From Skermanella stibiiresistens SB22 (GTDB lineage Bacteria > Pseudomonadota > Alphaproteobacteria > Azospirillales > Azospirillaceae), in the NCBI RefSeq assembly GCF_000576635.1, contig NZ_AVFL01000012.1:62001-126000 (forward strand): DNA of 64,000 nucleotides. Reading direction: 5' to 3'. Positions 47,257 through 55,304 of this stretch are shown piece by piece (within the stretch, counting starts at the first letter, position 1; every line of letters starts with the position of its first letter). The notes beneath the pieces are model-generated. The model made no database searches and was not told where the DNA came from. It saw only the letters and a program-made list of their open reading frames with translations. Both the position numbers and the translations under genes were made by a program.

Positions 47257-47606
47257 GCCGCGGCCGCCGGCAGCTTGAGGCCGAGCAGGATCACACCGTC
47301 CTCGACCCGCACCGGATAGGTTCCGGCACAGCCCTCGTCCGGTCCGGTCGCGGCGCCGGACGCCAGATCGATCACCCAGTTGTGCAGCGGGCAGGTGACG
47401 CGGGCGTCGTGGACGATGCCCTGGGACAGCGGGCCGCCCGCGTGGGGGCAGCGGTCGCGGACCGCGAAGACCGCGTCGTCGGCGGTCCGGAAGACCGCGA
47501 TGTCGCCCTGGGACGATTTGACGACCCGCGCCCCCGCCGGCGGGATGTCGGCGACCTTGCCGACCTCGATCCAGGAAACGTCAATCGAGGAGATGTCCTG
47601 TGCCAT
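47253..47606 (-). CDS. nirD: Nitrite reductase small subunit (Rieske-type)
   Basis: The 117-residue protein starts at the ATG at 47606, with AAGGATC before it. It has a Rieske fold and, unlike many NirD proteins, retains the full ligand pattern CPHAGGPL and CPLHNW, so a [2Fe-2S] cluster is likely. It partners with NirB in the reduction of nitrite to ammonium. The stop overlaps the nasA start (ATGA). Confidence 0.93.
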   Translation of the reverse strand: MAQDISSIDVSWIEVGKVADIPPAGARVVKSSQGDIAVFRTADDAVFAVRDRCPHAGGPLSQGIVHDARVTCPLHNWVIDLASGAATGPDEGCAGTYPVRVEDGVILLGLKLPAAAA

Positions 47607-47611
47607 GATCC

Positions 47612-50083
47612 TTACCCCACCTTGGCGAGCGGCGCGAACTCGTGGGCGTCGACCCCGCCGGAGGCGCGCTCCTCCCACGGGTCCGTCTGCGAGAAGACCT
47701 GCGAGAACTGGAAGCGGGCGTTCAGCGCGCGCCGGCCCTCGTCGTCCTCGACGATCCGCTTCTTGACATAGTCGAGGCCGACCCGCTCGACCCAGGGCGC
47801 CGTGCGGTCCAGGTAGCGCGCCTCCTCGCGGTAGAGCTGAAGGAAGGCGCCGCAGTATTCCAGCACCTGCTCCTCGGTTTCGACCTTGGCGAGGAAATCG
47901 CATTCCCGCACCTTCATGCCGCCATTGCCGGCGACATACAGTTCCCAGCCGCTATCCACCGCCACGACGCCGAAGTCCTTGATGGTCGCCTCGGCGCAAT
48001 TGCGCGGGCAGCCCGACACCGCCAGCTTGACCTTGTGCGGCGTCCAGGTGCCCCACGTCATGCGTTCAAGCTTGACGCCCATACCGGTGGAGTCCTGCGT
48101 GCCGAACCGGCACCATTCCGAGCCGACGCAGGTCTTGACCGTCCGCAACCCCTTGGCGTAGGCGTGGCCGGACACCATGCCGGCGGCGTTCAGGTCCTTC
48201 CAGACGGCCGGCAGGTCCTCCTTCCGGACGCCGAACAGGTCGATGCGCTGGCCTCCGGTCACCTTGACGGTCGGGATCTCGAACTTGTCGACCACATCGG
48301 CGATGGCGCGCAACTCCTTGGACGAGGTCAGCCCACCCCACATCCGCGGCACGACCGAATAGGTCCCGTCCTTCTGGATGTTGGCGTGGACCCGCTCGTT
48401 GACGAAGCGCGACTGGTAGTCGTCCTGGTACTCGCCCGGCCACGCGGCCAGCAGGTAATAGTTCAGCGCCGGGCGGCAGGAATGGCAACCGTTCGGCGTC
48501 CGCCACTCCAGCGCCTGCATCACTTCCGGGATGCTCTTGAGCTGGCCCGCGACGATCAGGCGGCGGACGTCGTCATGCGGGTGGTGGGTGCATTTGCACA
48601 TCGGCTTGGCGGCGGCCGCAGCCTGATAGCCGTCGCCCAGGGACAGCTCCAGCAGTTGCTCGACCAATCCGGTGCAGGAGCCGCACGACGCCGACGCCTT
48701 GGTGTGGGCGCGGACATCGTCCAGGGTGGTCAGGCCCTTCTCGGCGATGGCCTTGGTGATGGCGCCCTTGCACACGCCGTTGCAGCCGCAGATCTCCGCC
48801 GTGTCGGAGAGGGCGGCAACGGCGGCCTTAGGGTTTGCGGGGACGGCGCCTCCCAAACCGTGGCCAAAACCCTGGCCGAAGATCAGGGTGTCGCGGAAGC
48901 CGGAGACATCGGCAGCCTCCCGCAGCATCTGGAAATACCAGGTGCCGTCCCTGGTGTCGCCGTACAGCACGGCGCCGGCGATCCTGTCGTCCTTCAGCAC
49001 GATCCGCTTGTAGACGCCGCGCGCGGCATCGCGGAAGACGATATCCTCGTGGTCCTTGCCGCCGCTGAAGTCGCCGGCGGAGAAAAGGTCGATGCCGGTC
49101 ACTTTCAGCTTGGTGCTGGTGACGGACCCGGCGTAGCCGGCGCCCGCGACACCGGCGAGATGGTCGGCGCAGGAGCGCGCCATCTCCCACAGCGGCGCCA
49201 CCAGCCCATAGGTGGCGCCCCGGTGCTGGACGCATTCGCCGACCGCCAGGATGGCGGGATCGGAGGTCACCATGTGGTCGTCGACCACGACGCCGCGTTC
49301 CACCGCCAGCCCGGCCGCCTTGGCCAAAGCCGTGTTGGGCCGGATGCCGACGGCCATGACCACCAGATCGGCCAGGATCTCGCGGCCATCCTCCAGCAGC
49401 ACGCCCGTGACGTGGTCCCCTCCCAGGATCGCCTTGGTATTGGCCTTGGTGATGACCTCGATGCCGCGCGACTCCAACTCGCGCTGGAGCAGGAAGCCGG
49501 CGGCCTCGTCCAGTTGACGCTCCATCACGGTGCCCATCAGGTGGATCACCGTCACGGTCATGCCGTTGACCGCGAGCCCGTTGGCCGCCTCCAGCCCCAG
49601 CAGGCCGCCGCCGATGACGACCGCGTGCCGGCCACCATCGGCCGCCTTCCGGAGCATCACCTCGACGTCGAACATGTCGCGGAATGTCACCACGCCGGGC
49701 AGGCCGCGGCCCGGCACCGGGATGATGAACGGATCGGAGCCGGTCGCCAGCAGCAGCCGGTCATAGCCGACGGTCTGGCCGCCGGCCGACGTGACCGTCC
49801 GCGCCTGCCGGTCGATCGTCTCGACCTTCTCGCTGGTCAGCAGGGTGACGTTGTTGTCCTGGTACCAGGAGCGGTCGTTGAGGATGATCTGGTCGAAGGT
49901 CTTCTCGCCGGCCAGCACCGGCGACAGCATGATCCGGTTGTAGTTGACGTGCGGCTCGGCGCCGAAGACGGTGATCTCGTAACGGTCGGGATCGCGCTGG
50001 AGCAGTTCCTCGATCGTCCGGATGCCGGCCATGCCGTTGCCGACGAGGACGAGGCGTTCTTTCCCACGGGTCATCATGTTCAT
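47612..50083 (-). CDS. nirB: NADH-dependent nitrite reductase large subunit
   Basis: The 823-residue protein starts at the ATG at 50083, eight bases after AGGAGA. It has an FAD/NAD-binding domain (RLVLVGNGMAGIRTIEELL), two BFD-type [2Fe-2S] regions (CGCNGVCKG..CGSC; CKCTHHPHDDV) and a C-terminal sirohaem/[4Fe-4S] domain with TCVGSEWCRFG and SGCPRNCAEA. It converts nitrite to ammonium in the cytoplasm with six electrons from NADH. Sirohaem comes via CobA, encoded in the same operon. Confidence 0.96.
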   Translation of the reverse strand: MNMMTRGKERLVLVGNGMAGIRTIEELLQRDPDRYEITVFGAEPHVNYNRIMLSPVLAGEKTFDQIILNDRSWYQDNNVTLLTSEKVETIDRQARTVTSAGGQTVGYDRLLLATGSDPFIIPVPGRGLPGVVTFRDMFDVEVMLRKAADGGRHAVVIGGGLLGLEAANGLAVNGMTVTVIHLMGTVMERQLDEAAGFLLQRELESRGIEVITKANTKAILGGDHVTGVLLEDGREILADLVVMAVGIRPNTALAKAAGLAVERGVVVDDHMVTSDPAILAVGECVQHRGATYGLVAPLWEMARSCADHLAGVAGAGYAGSVTSTKLKVTGIDLFSAGDFSGGKDHEDIVFRDAARGVYKRIVLKDDRIAGAVLYGDTRDGTWYFQMLREAADVSGFRDTLIFGQGFGHGLGGAVPANPKAAVAALSDTAEICGCNGVCKGAITKAIAEKGLTTLDDVRAHTKASASCGSCTGLVEQLLELSLGDGYQAAAAAKPMCKCTHHPHDDVRRLIVAGQLKSIPEVMQALEWRTPNGCHSCRPALNYYLLAAWPGEYQDDYQSRFVNERVHANIQKDGTYSVVPRMWGGLTSSKELRAIADVVDKFEIPTVKVTGGQRIDLFGVRKEDLPAVWKDLNAAGMVSGHAYAKGLRTVKTCVGSEWCRFGTQDSTGMGVKLERMTWGTWTPHKVKLAVSGCPRNCAEATIKDFGVVAVDSGWELYVAGNGGMKVRECDFLAKVETEEQVLEYCGAFLQLYREEARYLDRTAPWVERVGLDYVKKRIVEDDEGRRALNARFQFSQVFSQTDPWEERASGGVDAHEFAPLAKVG

Positions 50084-50099
50084 GGCTGGGGTCTCCTGC

Positions 50100-50900
50100 T
50101 CAGGCGGCGTCGGCGTCGGCGGGGCGATGCCGGGCGTACAGGAAACGCAGCACCTCTCCCCGGCAATGGGCGTAGGTCGTGTCGTCGGCCAGATCCAGGC
50201 GCTTGCGCGCACGGTCAAGCGGGATGTCGAGCACCTCGCCGATCGTGGCGGCGGGACCGTTGGTCATCATCACGATGCGGTCGGACAGCAGCACCGCCTC
50301 GTCCACGTCGTGGGTGATCATGATCACCGTGTTGCGCAGCGTGGTCTGGATGCCCATCAGCGCGTCCTGCAGCCGGGCGCGGTTGAGGGCGTCGAGGGCG
50401 CCGAACGGCTCGTCCATCAGCAGCACCTTCGGCTCCATGGCGAGCGCCCGGGCGATGCCGACGCGCTGCTTCATGCCGCCGGAAACCTCGCTGGGGTATT
50501 TGGCGATGGCGTGCGACATGCCGACGAGGTTGAGGTTGTGCAGCGTCCACTCGTGGCGCTCCGCCTCGCCGCGGGTCTTGCCGAACACCTTGTTCACCGC
50601 CAGCCGGACGTTGTCGTAGACGGTCAGCCAAGGCAGCAGCGAGTGGTTCTGGAACACCACGGCACGGTCGGGGCCGGGCGCGTCGACCAGCTGGCGCTCC
50701 AGGAAGACGCCACCCAGCGTCGGCTTCAGCAGGCCGGCGACGATATTCAGCAGGGTCGACTTGCCGCAGCCGGAATGGCCGATGATGCTGACGAACTCGC
50801 CCTTGGCGATCTTGAGATCGACGCCGACCAAGGCGGGGGTCGGGGACTTGCGCGGGTTGAAGGTGATGCCGACACCCTCGATGCTCAGATAGGCGCTCAT
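50100..50900 (-). CDS. nrtD: Nitrate ABC transporter ATP-binding protein
   Basis: The 266-residue ATPase has Walker A GHSGCGKST, signature VSGGMKQRVGIARAL and Walker B VLLMDEPFGALDALNR. It is close to NrtD/TauB-type ATPases and lacks the C-terminal nitrate-binding extension that NrtC carries. It powers nitrate uptake with the permease and binding protein encoded upstream. It is followed 16 bases later by nirB. Confidence 0.9.
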   Translation of the reverse strand: MSAYLSIEGVGITFNPRKSPTPALVGVDLKIAKGEFVSIIGHSGCGKSTLLNIVAGLLKPTLGGVFLERQLVDAPGPDRAVVFQNHSLLPWLTVYDNVRLAVNKVFGKTRGEAERHEWTLHNLNLVGMSHAIAKYPSEVSGGMKQRVGIARALAMEPKVLLMDEPFGALDALNRARLQDALMGIQTTLRNTVIMITHDVDEAVLLSDRIVMMTNGPAATIGEVLDIPLDRARKRLDLADDTTYAHCRGEVLRFLYARHRPADADAA

Positions 50901-50914
50901 GCCGGGTGTCTCCC

Positions 50915-51790
50915 TCAACGCTGGCTGTGGTCGAAGCGGCGCTGGATCATGTTCATGCCCAGGTCCAGGATGATGCCGACCACGCCGATGATGATGATGG
51001 CGACGATGATGCTCGACACGTTCAGGTTGTTCCATTCGTCCCAGACGAAGAAACCGATGCCGATGCCGCCGGTCAGCATCTCGGCCGCCACGATGACCAT
51101 CCAGGCGATGCCCAGCGACAGCCGCATGCCCGTCAGCACGTGGGGCAGGGTGGCGGGCAGCAGGATGTGCCGGACCATCTCGATCCGGTTGAGCCGGAGC
51201 ACGGCGGCGACGTTGCGGTAGTCGTTGGGGATCGCCACGACCCCGGCGGACGTGTTCAGGATGATCGGCCAGATGCTGGTGATGAAGATCACGAAGATCG
51301 CCGAGGGATCGACCGCGCGGAACAGCAACAGCCCGATCGGCAGCCAAGCCAGCGGGCTTACCGGGCGCAGGATCTGGATCAGCGGCGCCCAGCCCTTGCG
51401 GAAGATGGCGCTGGACCCCATCAGGAAGCCGACCGGCACTCCCACCAGCGCCGCCAGCGTGAAGCCCGCCATGACGCGGCCCAGCGAATAGAGCACCTGC
51501 CAGAAGATGCCCATGTCGTTGGGTCCGTTGCTGTGGAACGGGTCCGACAGCAGTTCGACGCCGCGCTCCCAGGTCTCGCCGATGCCGGGAATGCCGCCGC
51601 CCAAATTGGTGGCGATCAGGTGCCAGACCAGCAGGACCACCAGCAGGGTGATCACCGGCAGCACGATGTCGGGCAGGACCTGGAACAGCCGCTCCCGGAG
51701 CCTGGAGGCGGCCGACGGAGCAATGGCGATGGGTGATTCGGTTTGGGACATGGACGTGTTCGTGGGTTCGTCCACCGGGACGCTGGTCAT
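50915..51790 (-). CDS. nrtB: Nitrate ABC transporter permease
   Basis: The 291-residue protein has a cytoplasmic N-terminus, six predicted helices and the NrtB/TauC-type EAA-loop segment NVAAVLRLNRIEMVRHILLPATLPHVLTG. It forms the inner-membrane channel for nitrate. It lies 32 bases after nrtA and 14 bases before nrtD. Confidence 0.9.
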   Translation of the reverse strand: MTSVPVDEPTNTSMSQTESPIAIAPSAASRLRERLFQVLPDIVLPVITLLVVLLVWHLIATNLGGGIPGIGETWERGVELLSDPFHSNGPNDMGIFWQVLYSLGRVMAGFTLAALVGVPVGFLMGSSAIFRKGWAPLIQILRPVSPLAWLPIGLLLFRAVDPSAIFVIFITSIWPIILNTSAGVVAIPNDYRNVAAVLRLNRIEMVRHILLPATLPHVLTGMRLSLGIAWMVIVAAEMLTGGIGIGFFVWDEWNNLNVSSIIVAIIIIGVVGIILDLGMNMIQRRFDHSQR

Positions 51791-51821
51791 GTCTTGAATT
51801 CCTTAATCGGCTGGAGACGGC

Positions 51822-53249
51822 TCAGACGTTCGCTTGCGCGAGGGCGTCCAGGTCGATCCTCAGCTTGGAGACCTCGAATCCACGCAGATACGCGACCGGG
51901 TCGGCCGGGTCGAAGGTCCGGCCATCCAGGAACTTGTCCGGCCCCATCGCGATCGGCTGGGTCGCGTCGGCCAGCGTCCAGGGCTCCGCCCGGCCACCTT
52001 CCGACTTCCAATCCACGGTCGGGTAGGCGACGCCCAACTCCTTGGCGGCGTCCCGGTAGATGTCGGTGCGGAACACGGCTTCGGCCGTCTTGGCGAAGTT
52101 GACCGGCCGCTCGATCTGACCCCAGCGGGCCATCTGGGTCAGGTACCAGACCGCTTGGCTGCGCCACGGGAAATTGGCGGCGTAGCGGTGGAAGACGTTG
52201 AAGTCCGGCATCGCCAACGGCGCTTCCTTGGGGGCGTATTGGAAGGTGCCGGTCATCGACATCTTGACGACATCGGGCGGCGCGTTGACGTAGGACTTCT
52301 GGGAGATGATCTCGACCACCTCCATCCTGTTGCCCGGCTCGTCCATCCACTTCGCGGTTTCGATCAGCGCGCGGATCAGGGCCTTGTGGGTGTTGGGATT
52401 GGCGTCGGCCCAGGTTTGGTTGACGCCGAAGACCTTCTCGATCTTGTTGTTCCAGATGTCATGGTTCGTCACCAGGGTGCGCCCGATGCCGGCCTGGACG
52501 GCGCGCGCGTTCCACGGCTCGCCGACGCAATAGCCCTGGATGTTGCCGGCCTGGAGGTTGGCGACCATCTGGGGCGGCGGGATGACGATCAGGCGGACGT
52601 CCTCGTCCGGATCGATCCCAGCCGACGCCATCCAGTAGCGCAGTTCATAATTGTGGGTGCTGACCGGGAACACCATCGCGAAGGTCAGGGGCTCCTTGCC
52701 GGCCTTCTTGTCGGCGTCGATCACCTTCTTGAGGGCGGCGGCGCTGATCGGGCGCTTTTTCATCCCCTCGGGATCGATCTCGACCATGCGGTCGTAGAGG
52801 GCGGTCGAAACGGTGATGGCGTTGCCGTTGAGGTCCATCGAGAAGCCGGTGACGGTGGGCGTCTGGATCGCGCCGATCCCCAGGGTGGCGGCCAGGGGCA
52901 TGCCCGCCAGCATGTGGGCGCCGTCAAGCGCCCCGATCATCACCTTGTCGCGGATATTGGCCCAGGAGGCCTCCTTGGACAGCGTCACGTCCAGACTGTG
53001 CTTCTTGAAGAAGCCCTTCTCGGAGGCGATCACCAGCGGGGCGCAGTCGGTCAGCGGGATGAAGCCGAGGGTCAGCTTCGGCTTCTCGATGCCATCGGTG
53101 CCCGCCGCCCAGGCGCCCGCCGGGGTGATCGCCCGTATGGCTGAGATCAGGGCGGCGGTCCCGGCGATGCTGGCGCCGACCTTGAGGATGCCGCGTCGGT
53201 CTTGTCGGGTCGCGAGTTTGGCGGGGAACAGCGGACTATCCTGGGACAT
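51822..53249 (-). CDS. nrtA: Nitrate ABC transporter substrate-binding protein
   Basis: The 475-residue protein starts at the ATG at 53249, with GGAGCG five bases before; an ATG four codons upstream is possible. The N-terminus has a twin-arginine-like signal (DRRGILK, then hydrophobic GTAALISAIRAI). The mature part is typical of NrtA/NasF: LTLGFIPLTDCAPLVIASEKGFFKKHSLDVTLSKEASWANIRDKVMIG. It captures nitrate in the periplasm. The NasS sensor is homologous but lacks a signal; the presence of one argues for transport. It is the first gene of the operon. Confidence 0.9.
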   Translation of the reverse strand: MSQDSPLFPAKLATRQDRRGILKVGASIAGTAALISAIRAITPAGAWAAGTDGIEKPKLTLGFIPLTDCAPLVIASEKGFFKKHSLDVTLSKEASWANIRDKVMIGALDGAHMLAGMPLAATLGIGAIQTPTVTGFSMDLNGNAITVSTALYDRMVEIDPEGMKKRPISAAALKKVIDADKKAGKEPLTFAMVFPVSTHNYELRYWMASAGIDPDEDVRLIVIPPPQMVANLQAGNIQGYCVGEPWNARAVQAGIGRTLVTNHDIWNNKIEKVFGVNQTWADANPNTHKALIRALIETAKWMDEPGNRMEVVEIISQKSYVNAPPDVVKMSMTGTFQYAPKEAPLAMPDFNVFHRYAANFPWRSQAVWYLTQMARWGQIERPVNFAKTAEAVFRTDIYRDAAKELGVAYPTVDWKSEGGRAEPWTLADATQPIAMGPDKFLDGRTFDPADPVAYLRGFEVSKLRIDLDALAQANV

Positions 53250-53297
53250 CGGTCGCTCCATGGGGCGAAACCGGCTCGCTGGCCGAGTTCGGGCAAT

Positions 53298-53357
53298 AAA
53301 AAAAGGCGCCGGAACGTCGAGCGGGCTTCAAGGGAGCCGCTCGGCATTCCGGACGCC
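53298..53357 (-). terminator. Leader terminator before nrtA
   Basis: On the minus strand GGCG-T-CCGGAA (from 53357) pairs with TTCCGGCGCC (to 53305), enclosing an inner GAGCG/CGCTC stem. Seven T follow at 53304-53298. It lies 49 bases before the nrtA start codon and would stop transcription unless NasT acts. Confidence 0.8.
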
Positions 53358-53371
53358 ATTATCCGGGGTAG

Positions 53372-53393
53372 GTCGTTCCGCCGTTGGACCGAC
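53372..53393 (-). ncRNA. ANTAR-target hairpin 2
   Basis: On the minus strand GTCG-G-TCC-[AACGGC]-GGA-A-CGAC: a 4-bp stem, a purine mismatch, 3 bp and a hexaloop with A at position 1 and G at position 4, the two bases recognised by ANTAR domains. It lies just upstream of the terminator hairpin. Confidence 0.75.
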
Positions 53394-53409
53394 ACTGTCT
53401 CGTGCGTCT

Positions 53410-53431
53410 GGCGCTCCGCCATTGGATCGCC
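53410..53431 (-). ncRNA. ANTAR-target hairpin 1
   Basis: On the minus strand GGCG-A-TCC-[AATGGC]-GGA-G-CGCC: same build as hairpin 2, with a hexaloop that has A1 and G4. It is 16 bases upstream of hairpin 2 and about ten bases after the predicted transcript start. Confidence 0.75.
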
Positions 53432-53451
53432 GCGCCGCACGGCTTCTACCT

Positions 53452-53467
53452 AGCAAGCCTCGTGCCA
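53452..53467 (-). promoter_or_regulatory. Sigma-54 promoter of the nitrate operon
   Basis: The minus strand reads TGGCAC-GAGGC-TTGCT, an almost perfect -24/-12 sigma-54 element with correct spacing. Transcription would begin near 53441, right before the ANTAR hairpins. NtrC is the usual activator of nas operons. Confidence 0.8.
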
Positions 53468-53583
53468 CACCTTAGCTGGTGCGGAAAAGCCAGTAGTGTC
53501 GCGGAGTCGCTGGCCCGGGAGGCAAAGTGTGATGGATCGATCAGCCTAAATCCAAATCAGGGCTGCTTCTGAAAAAGGCAATC

Positions 53584-53603
53584 ACCGTGAATACGGTTTT
53601 TTT
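53584..53603. terminator. Short hairpin with T7 on the plus strand, downstream of nasT
   Basis: ACCGT-GAAT-ACGGT is followed by T runs on the plus strand. On the minus strand (the nasT strand) a T5 run follows about seven bases further. It may end the nasT transcript or an antisense one; 5 bp is weak. Confidence 0.3.
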
Positions 53604-53619
53604 GCATAGGAAACGAGCA
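53603..53619 (-). promoter_or_regulatory. Possible NtrC-binding site
   Basis: TGCTCGTTTCCTATGCA on the minus strand is a 17-base imperfect inverted repeat with the TGC..GCA ends of NtrC sites, about 136 bases before the sigma-54 element. The match is partial. Confidence 0.3.
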
Positions 53620-53670
53620 CTTAGCAAATATCAATTGGATTGTTTATCAATGCCTTAGAGAAAATCGTCC

Positions 53671-54246
53671 TCACCCTTTGAACAGCTGCGCCAGTGACAG
53701 GATGTTCTCCGCGATCTCGGCGAGTCGCTTATTTTGGTCCATCGCGAGCTTTCTGAGGAAGCGGTATGCCTCTTCCTCGGTCACTCCCTTGTGCGCCATC
53801 AGCAGGCCCTTGGCCCGCTCGACCACCTTGCGGTCGGCCAAGGCGGTCTTGGATTTGTCCAGTTCCTCCTCGAGCTTCCGGAACTTGGCGAACTGGACGA
53901 TGGCGATCTGGAGGATGGATTTGACCATCTTCGGGCTGAGCCCGTCGGTGACATAAATGCTGACGCCGGTCTCGATCGCCTCGCTGATCAGCGTGGTGTC
54001 CTCTTGGGCCACGAACATAGCGATGGGACGCGGGTTCTCGCGGTTTATGGTGATCAGGTTTTCCAGGTAGTCGCGATAGGGCGATTCCAGGTCGATGATG
54101 ATCAGGTCGGGCTGATGCGTCTTGATGCCCTGGCGCAGATCGTCATCCTTGCTGATGGTCGCGACGACGTCATACCCGGCTTCCTTGAGGCCGGATAGGA
54201 CGACATCGGACCTCTCGGGATTCTCATCGACGACGAGCAGGCGCAA
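53671..54246 (-). CDS. nasT: NasT-type ANTAR response regulator
   Basis: The 191-residue protein has a receiver domain (VVDEN; D52 in LIIIDLESP) and a C-terminal ANTAR RNA-binding domain (about 128-190; RKVVERAKGLLMAHKGVTEEEAYRFLRKLAMDQNK). NasT relieves termination in nitrate-assimilation leaders. In other bacteria it is held inactive by NasS, a nitrate sensor; no nasS is present next to it here. It sits 421 bases upstream of nrtA on the same strand and its presumed target hairpins lie in between. Confidence 0.92.
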   Translation of the reverse strand: MRLLVVDENPERSDVVLSGLKEAGYDVVATISKDDDLRQGIKTHQPDLIIIDLESPYRDYLENLITINRENPRPIAMFVAQEDTTLISEAIETGVSIYVTDGLSPKMVKSILQIAIVQFAKFRKLEEELDKSKTALADRKVVERAKGLLMAHKGVTEEEAYRFLRKLAMDQNKRLAEIAENILSLAQLFKG

Positions 54247-54321
54247 TTCCGGCTTTCCCCTTGGCTGACTTCCTTACCGCGGTGCGGGATGAGCGAAGCA
54301 AAGCCTGGGCCACGGAAATCG

Positions 54322-55074
54322 CTAGGCGCCGCTCAGGTAGCGCAGGATCAGGGCGCCACCGCTCGTGATCAAAAGCGTGTTGACGATCATCAGGAACCGC
54401 TCCCTGGTCAGGCCCAGGGTCAGGCGGCGACCGATATGCACGCCCGCGAACATCGCTGGCAACAGCAGCGCCGCGTAAGCCAGCATCGTCAGGTCGGCGT
54501 AGATGCCGGCGATCAGGAACAGGATGATGCGGGTCAGCGTGCTGAAGCCGATGATGGTGCTCTGGCTGGCGCGGAAGCCTTCCTTGGCCGTGATGCGGTT
54601 GCTCAGATACAGGGCATAGATGAAGCCGCCGCTGCCGAACATGGCGCTGAACACGCCACCGACCAAGCCCACCGGCACCGCCCAACCGCGGGAGATCGCC
54701 GCAGTCGGCTTGAAGCGGGACAGGGCGTAAAGGCCGTAAGCCACGGCGAACAGTCCCAGCAACAACAACAGCAGCCGCGGCATGATGGTCATGAGCAGCC
54801 AGGCGCCGACGAGGCTGCCCGCCATCATGAAGGGGATCAGCAGCCGCAATTCGCGGTATTCCGCGTGCCGCCTGTCCTTGATGACGTTGGTGACGGCGGC
54901 GATGAAGTCGAGCAGCGCCAGGATCGGTATCAGCCTGCCGATAGGCACCATATGGGCCAGCAGGGGCGCCGAGATCAGTGCGGTCCCGAAGCCGGCGATG
55001 CCGAACACCACGTAGGCAGCCACGATGACGACCTGGGAGATGACGATCGTTTCCCAGGACAACGTGAATTCCAT
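54322..55074 (-). CDS. TauE/SafE-family sulfite or anion exporter
   Basis: The 250-residue protein has about eight membrane helices and the duplicated family motif GIAGFGTALISAPLLAHMVP and GGVFSAMFGSGGFIYALYL. The start ATG at 55074 follows AGGTCACG; the longer open frame upstream does not look coding. TauE/SafE proteins export sulfite, sulfoacetate or similar anions; the substrate is not determined. It lies directly upstream of nasT on the same strand, with 75 bases between them. Confidence 0.85.
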   Translation of the reverse strand: MEFTLSWETIVISQVVIVAAYVVFGIAGFGTALISAPLLAHMVPIGRLIPILALLDFIAAVTNVIKDRRHAEYRELRLLIPFMMAGSLVGAWLLMTIMPRLLLLLLGLFAVAYGLYALSRFKPTAAISRGWAVPVGLVGGVFSAMFGSGGFIYALYLSNRITAKEGFRASQSTIIGFSTLTRIILFLIAGIYADLTMLAYAALLLPAMFAGVHIGRRLTLGLTRERFLMIVNTLLITSGGALILRYLSGA

Positions 55075-55304
55075 CGTGACCTGCGGGGCGGACGGTGGCG
55101 GGACGTGGGCCCACGCTATACCCGAAGGTGTCGAAGTTGCAAAACGCCGCTTTGTCGCAAGGCTGGGCCAGTGTGTCCACTCCGTTAACAACCCGGTAAA
55201 CCCGCACCTTTAAGGTCACCTTCAATGAAGCATTCATCTGATGTTTCCAGTGGTCATAAAACTGTATTACCAAGTAAATCTCAATTCCGACTGCGGGTAC
55301 TGAA

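Larger units (their letters stand above)
53250..53441 (-). promoter_or_regulatory. Nitrate operon leader (NasT antitermination region)
   Basis: The transcript predicted from the sigma-54 promoter has a leader of about 190 bases. It holds two similar hairpins with hexaloops, then a long terminator hairpin with a U tract, then the nrtA start. This is the architecture of ANTAR-regulated nas leaders, in which the ANTAR protein (here NasT, encoded upstream) stabilises the hairpins and prevents termination. Confidence 0.8.
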
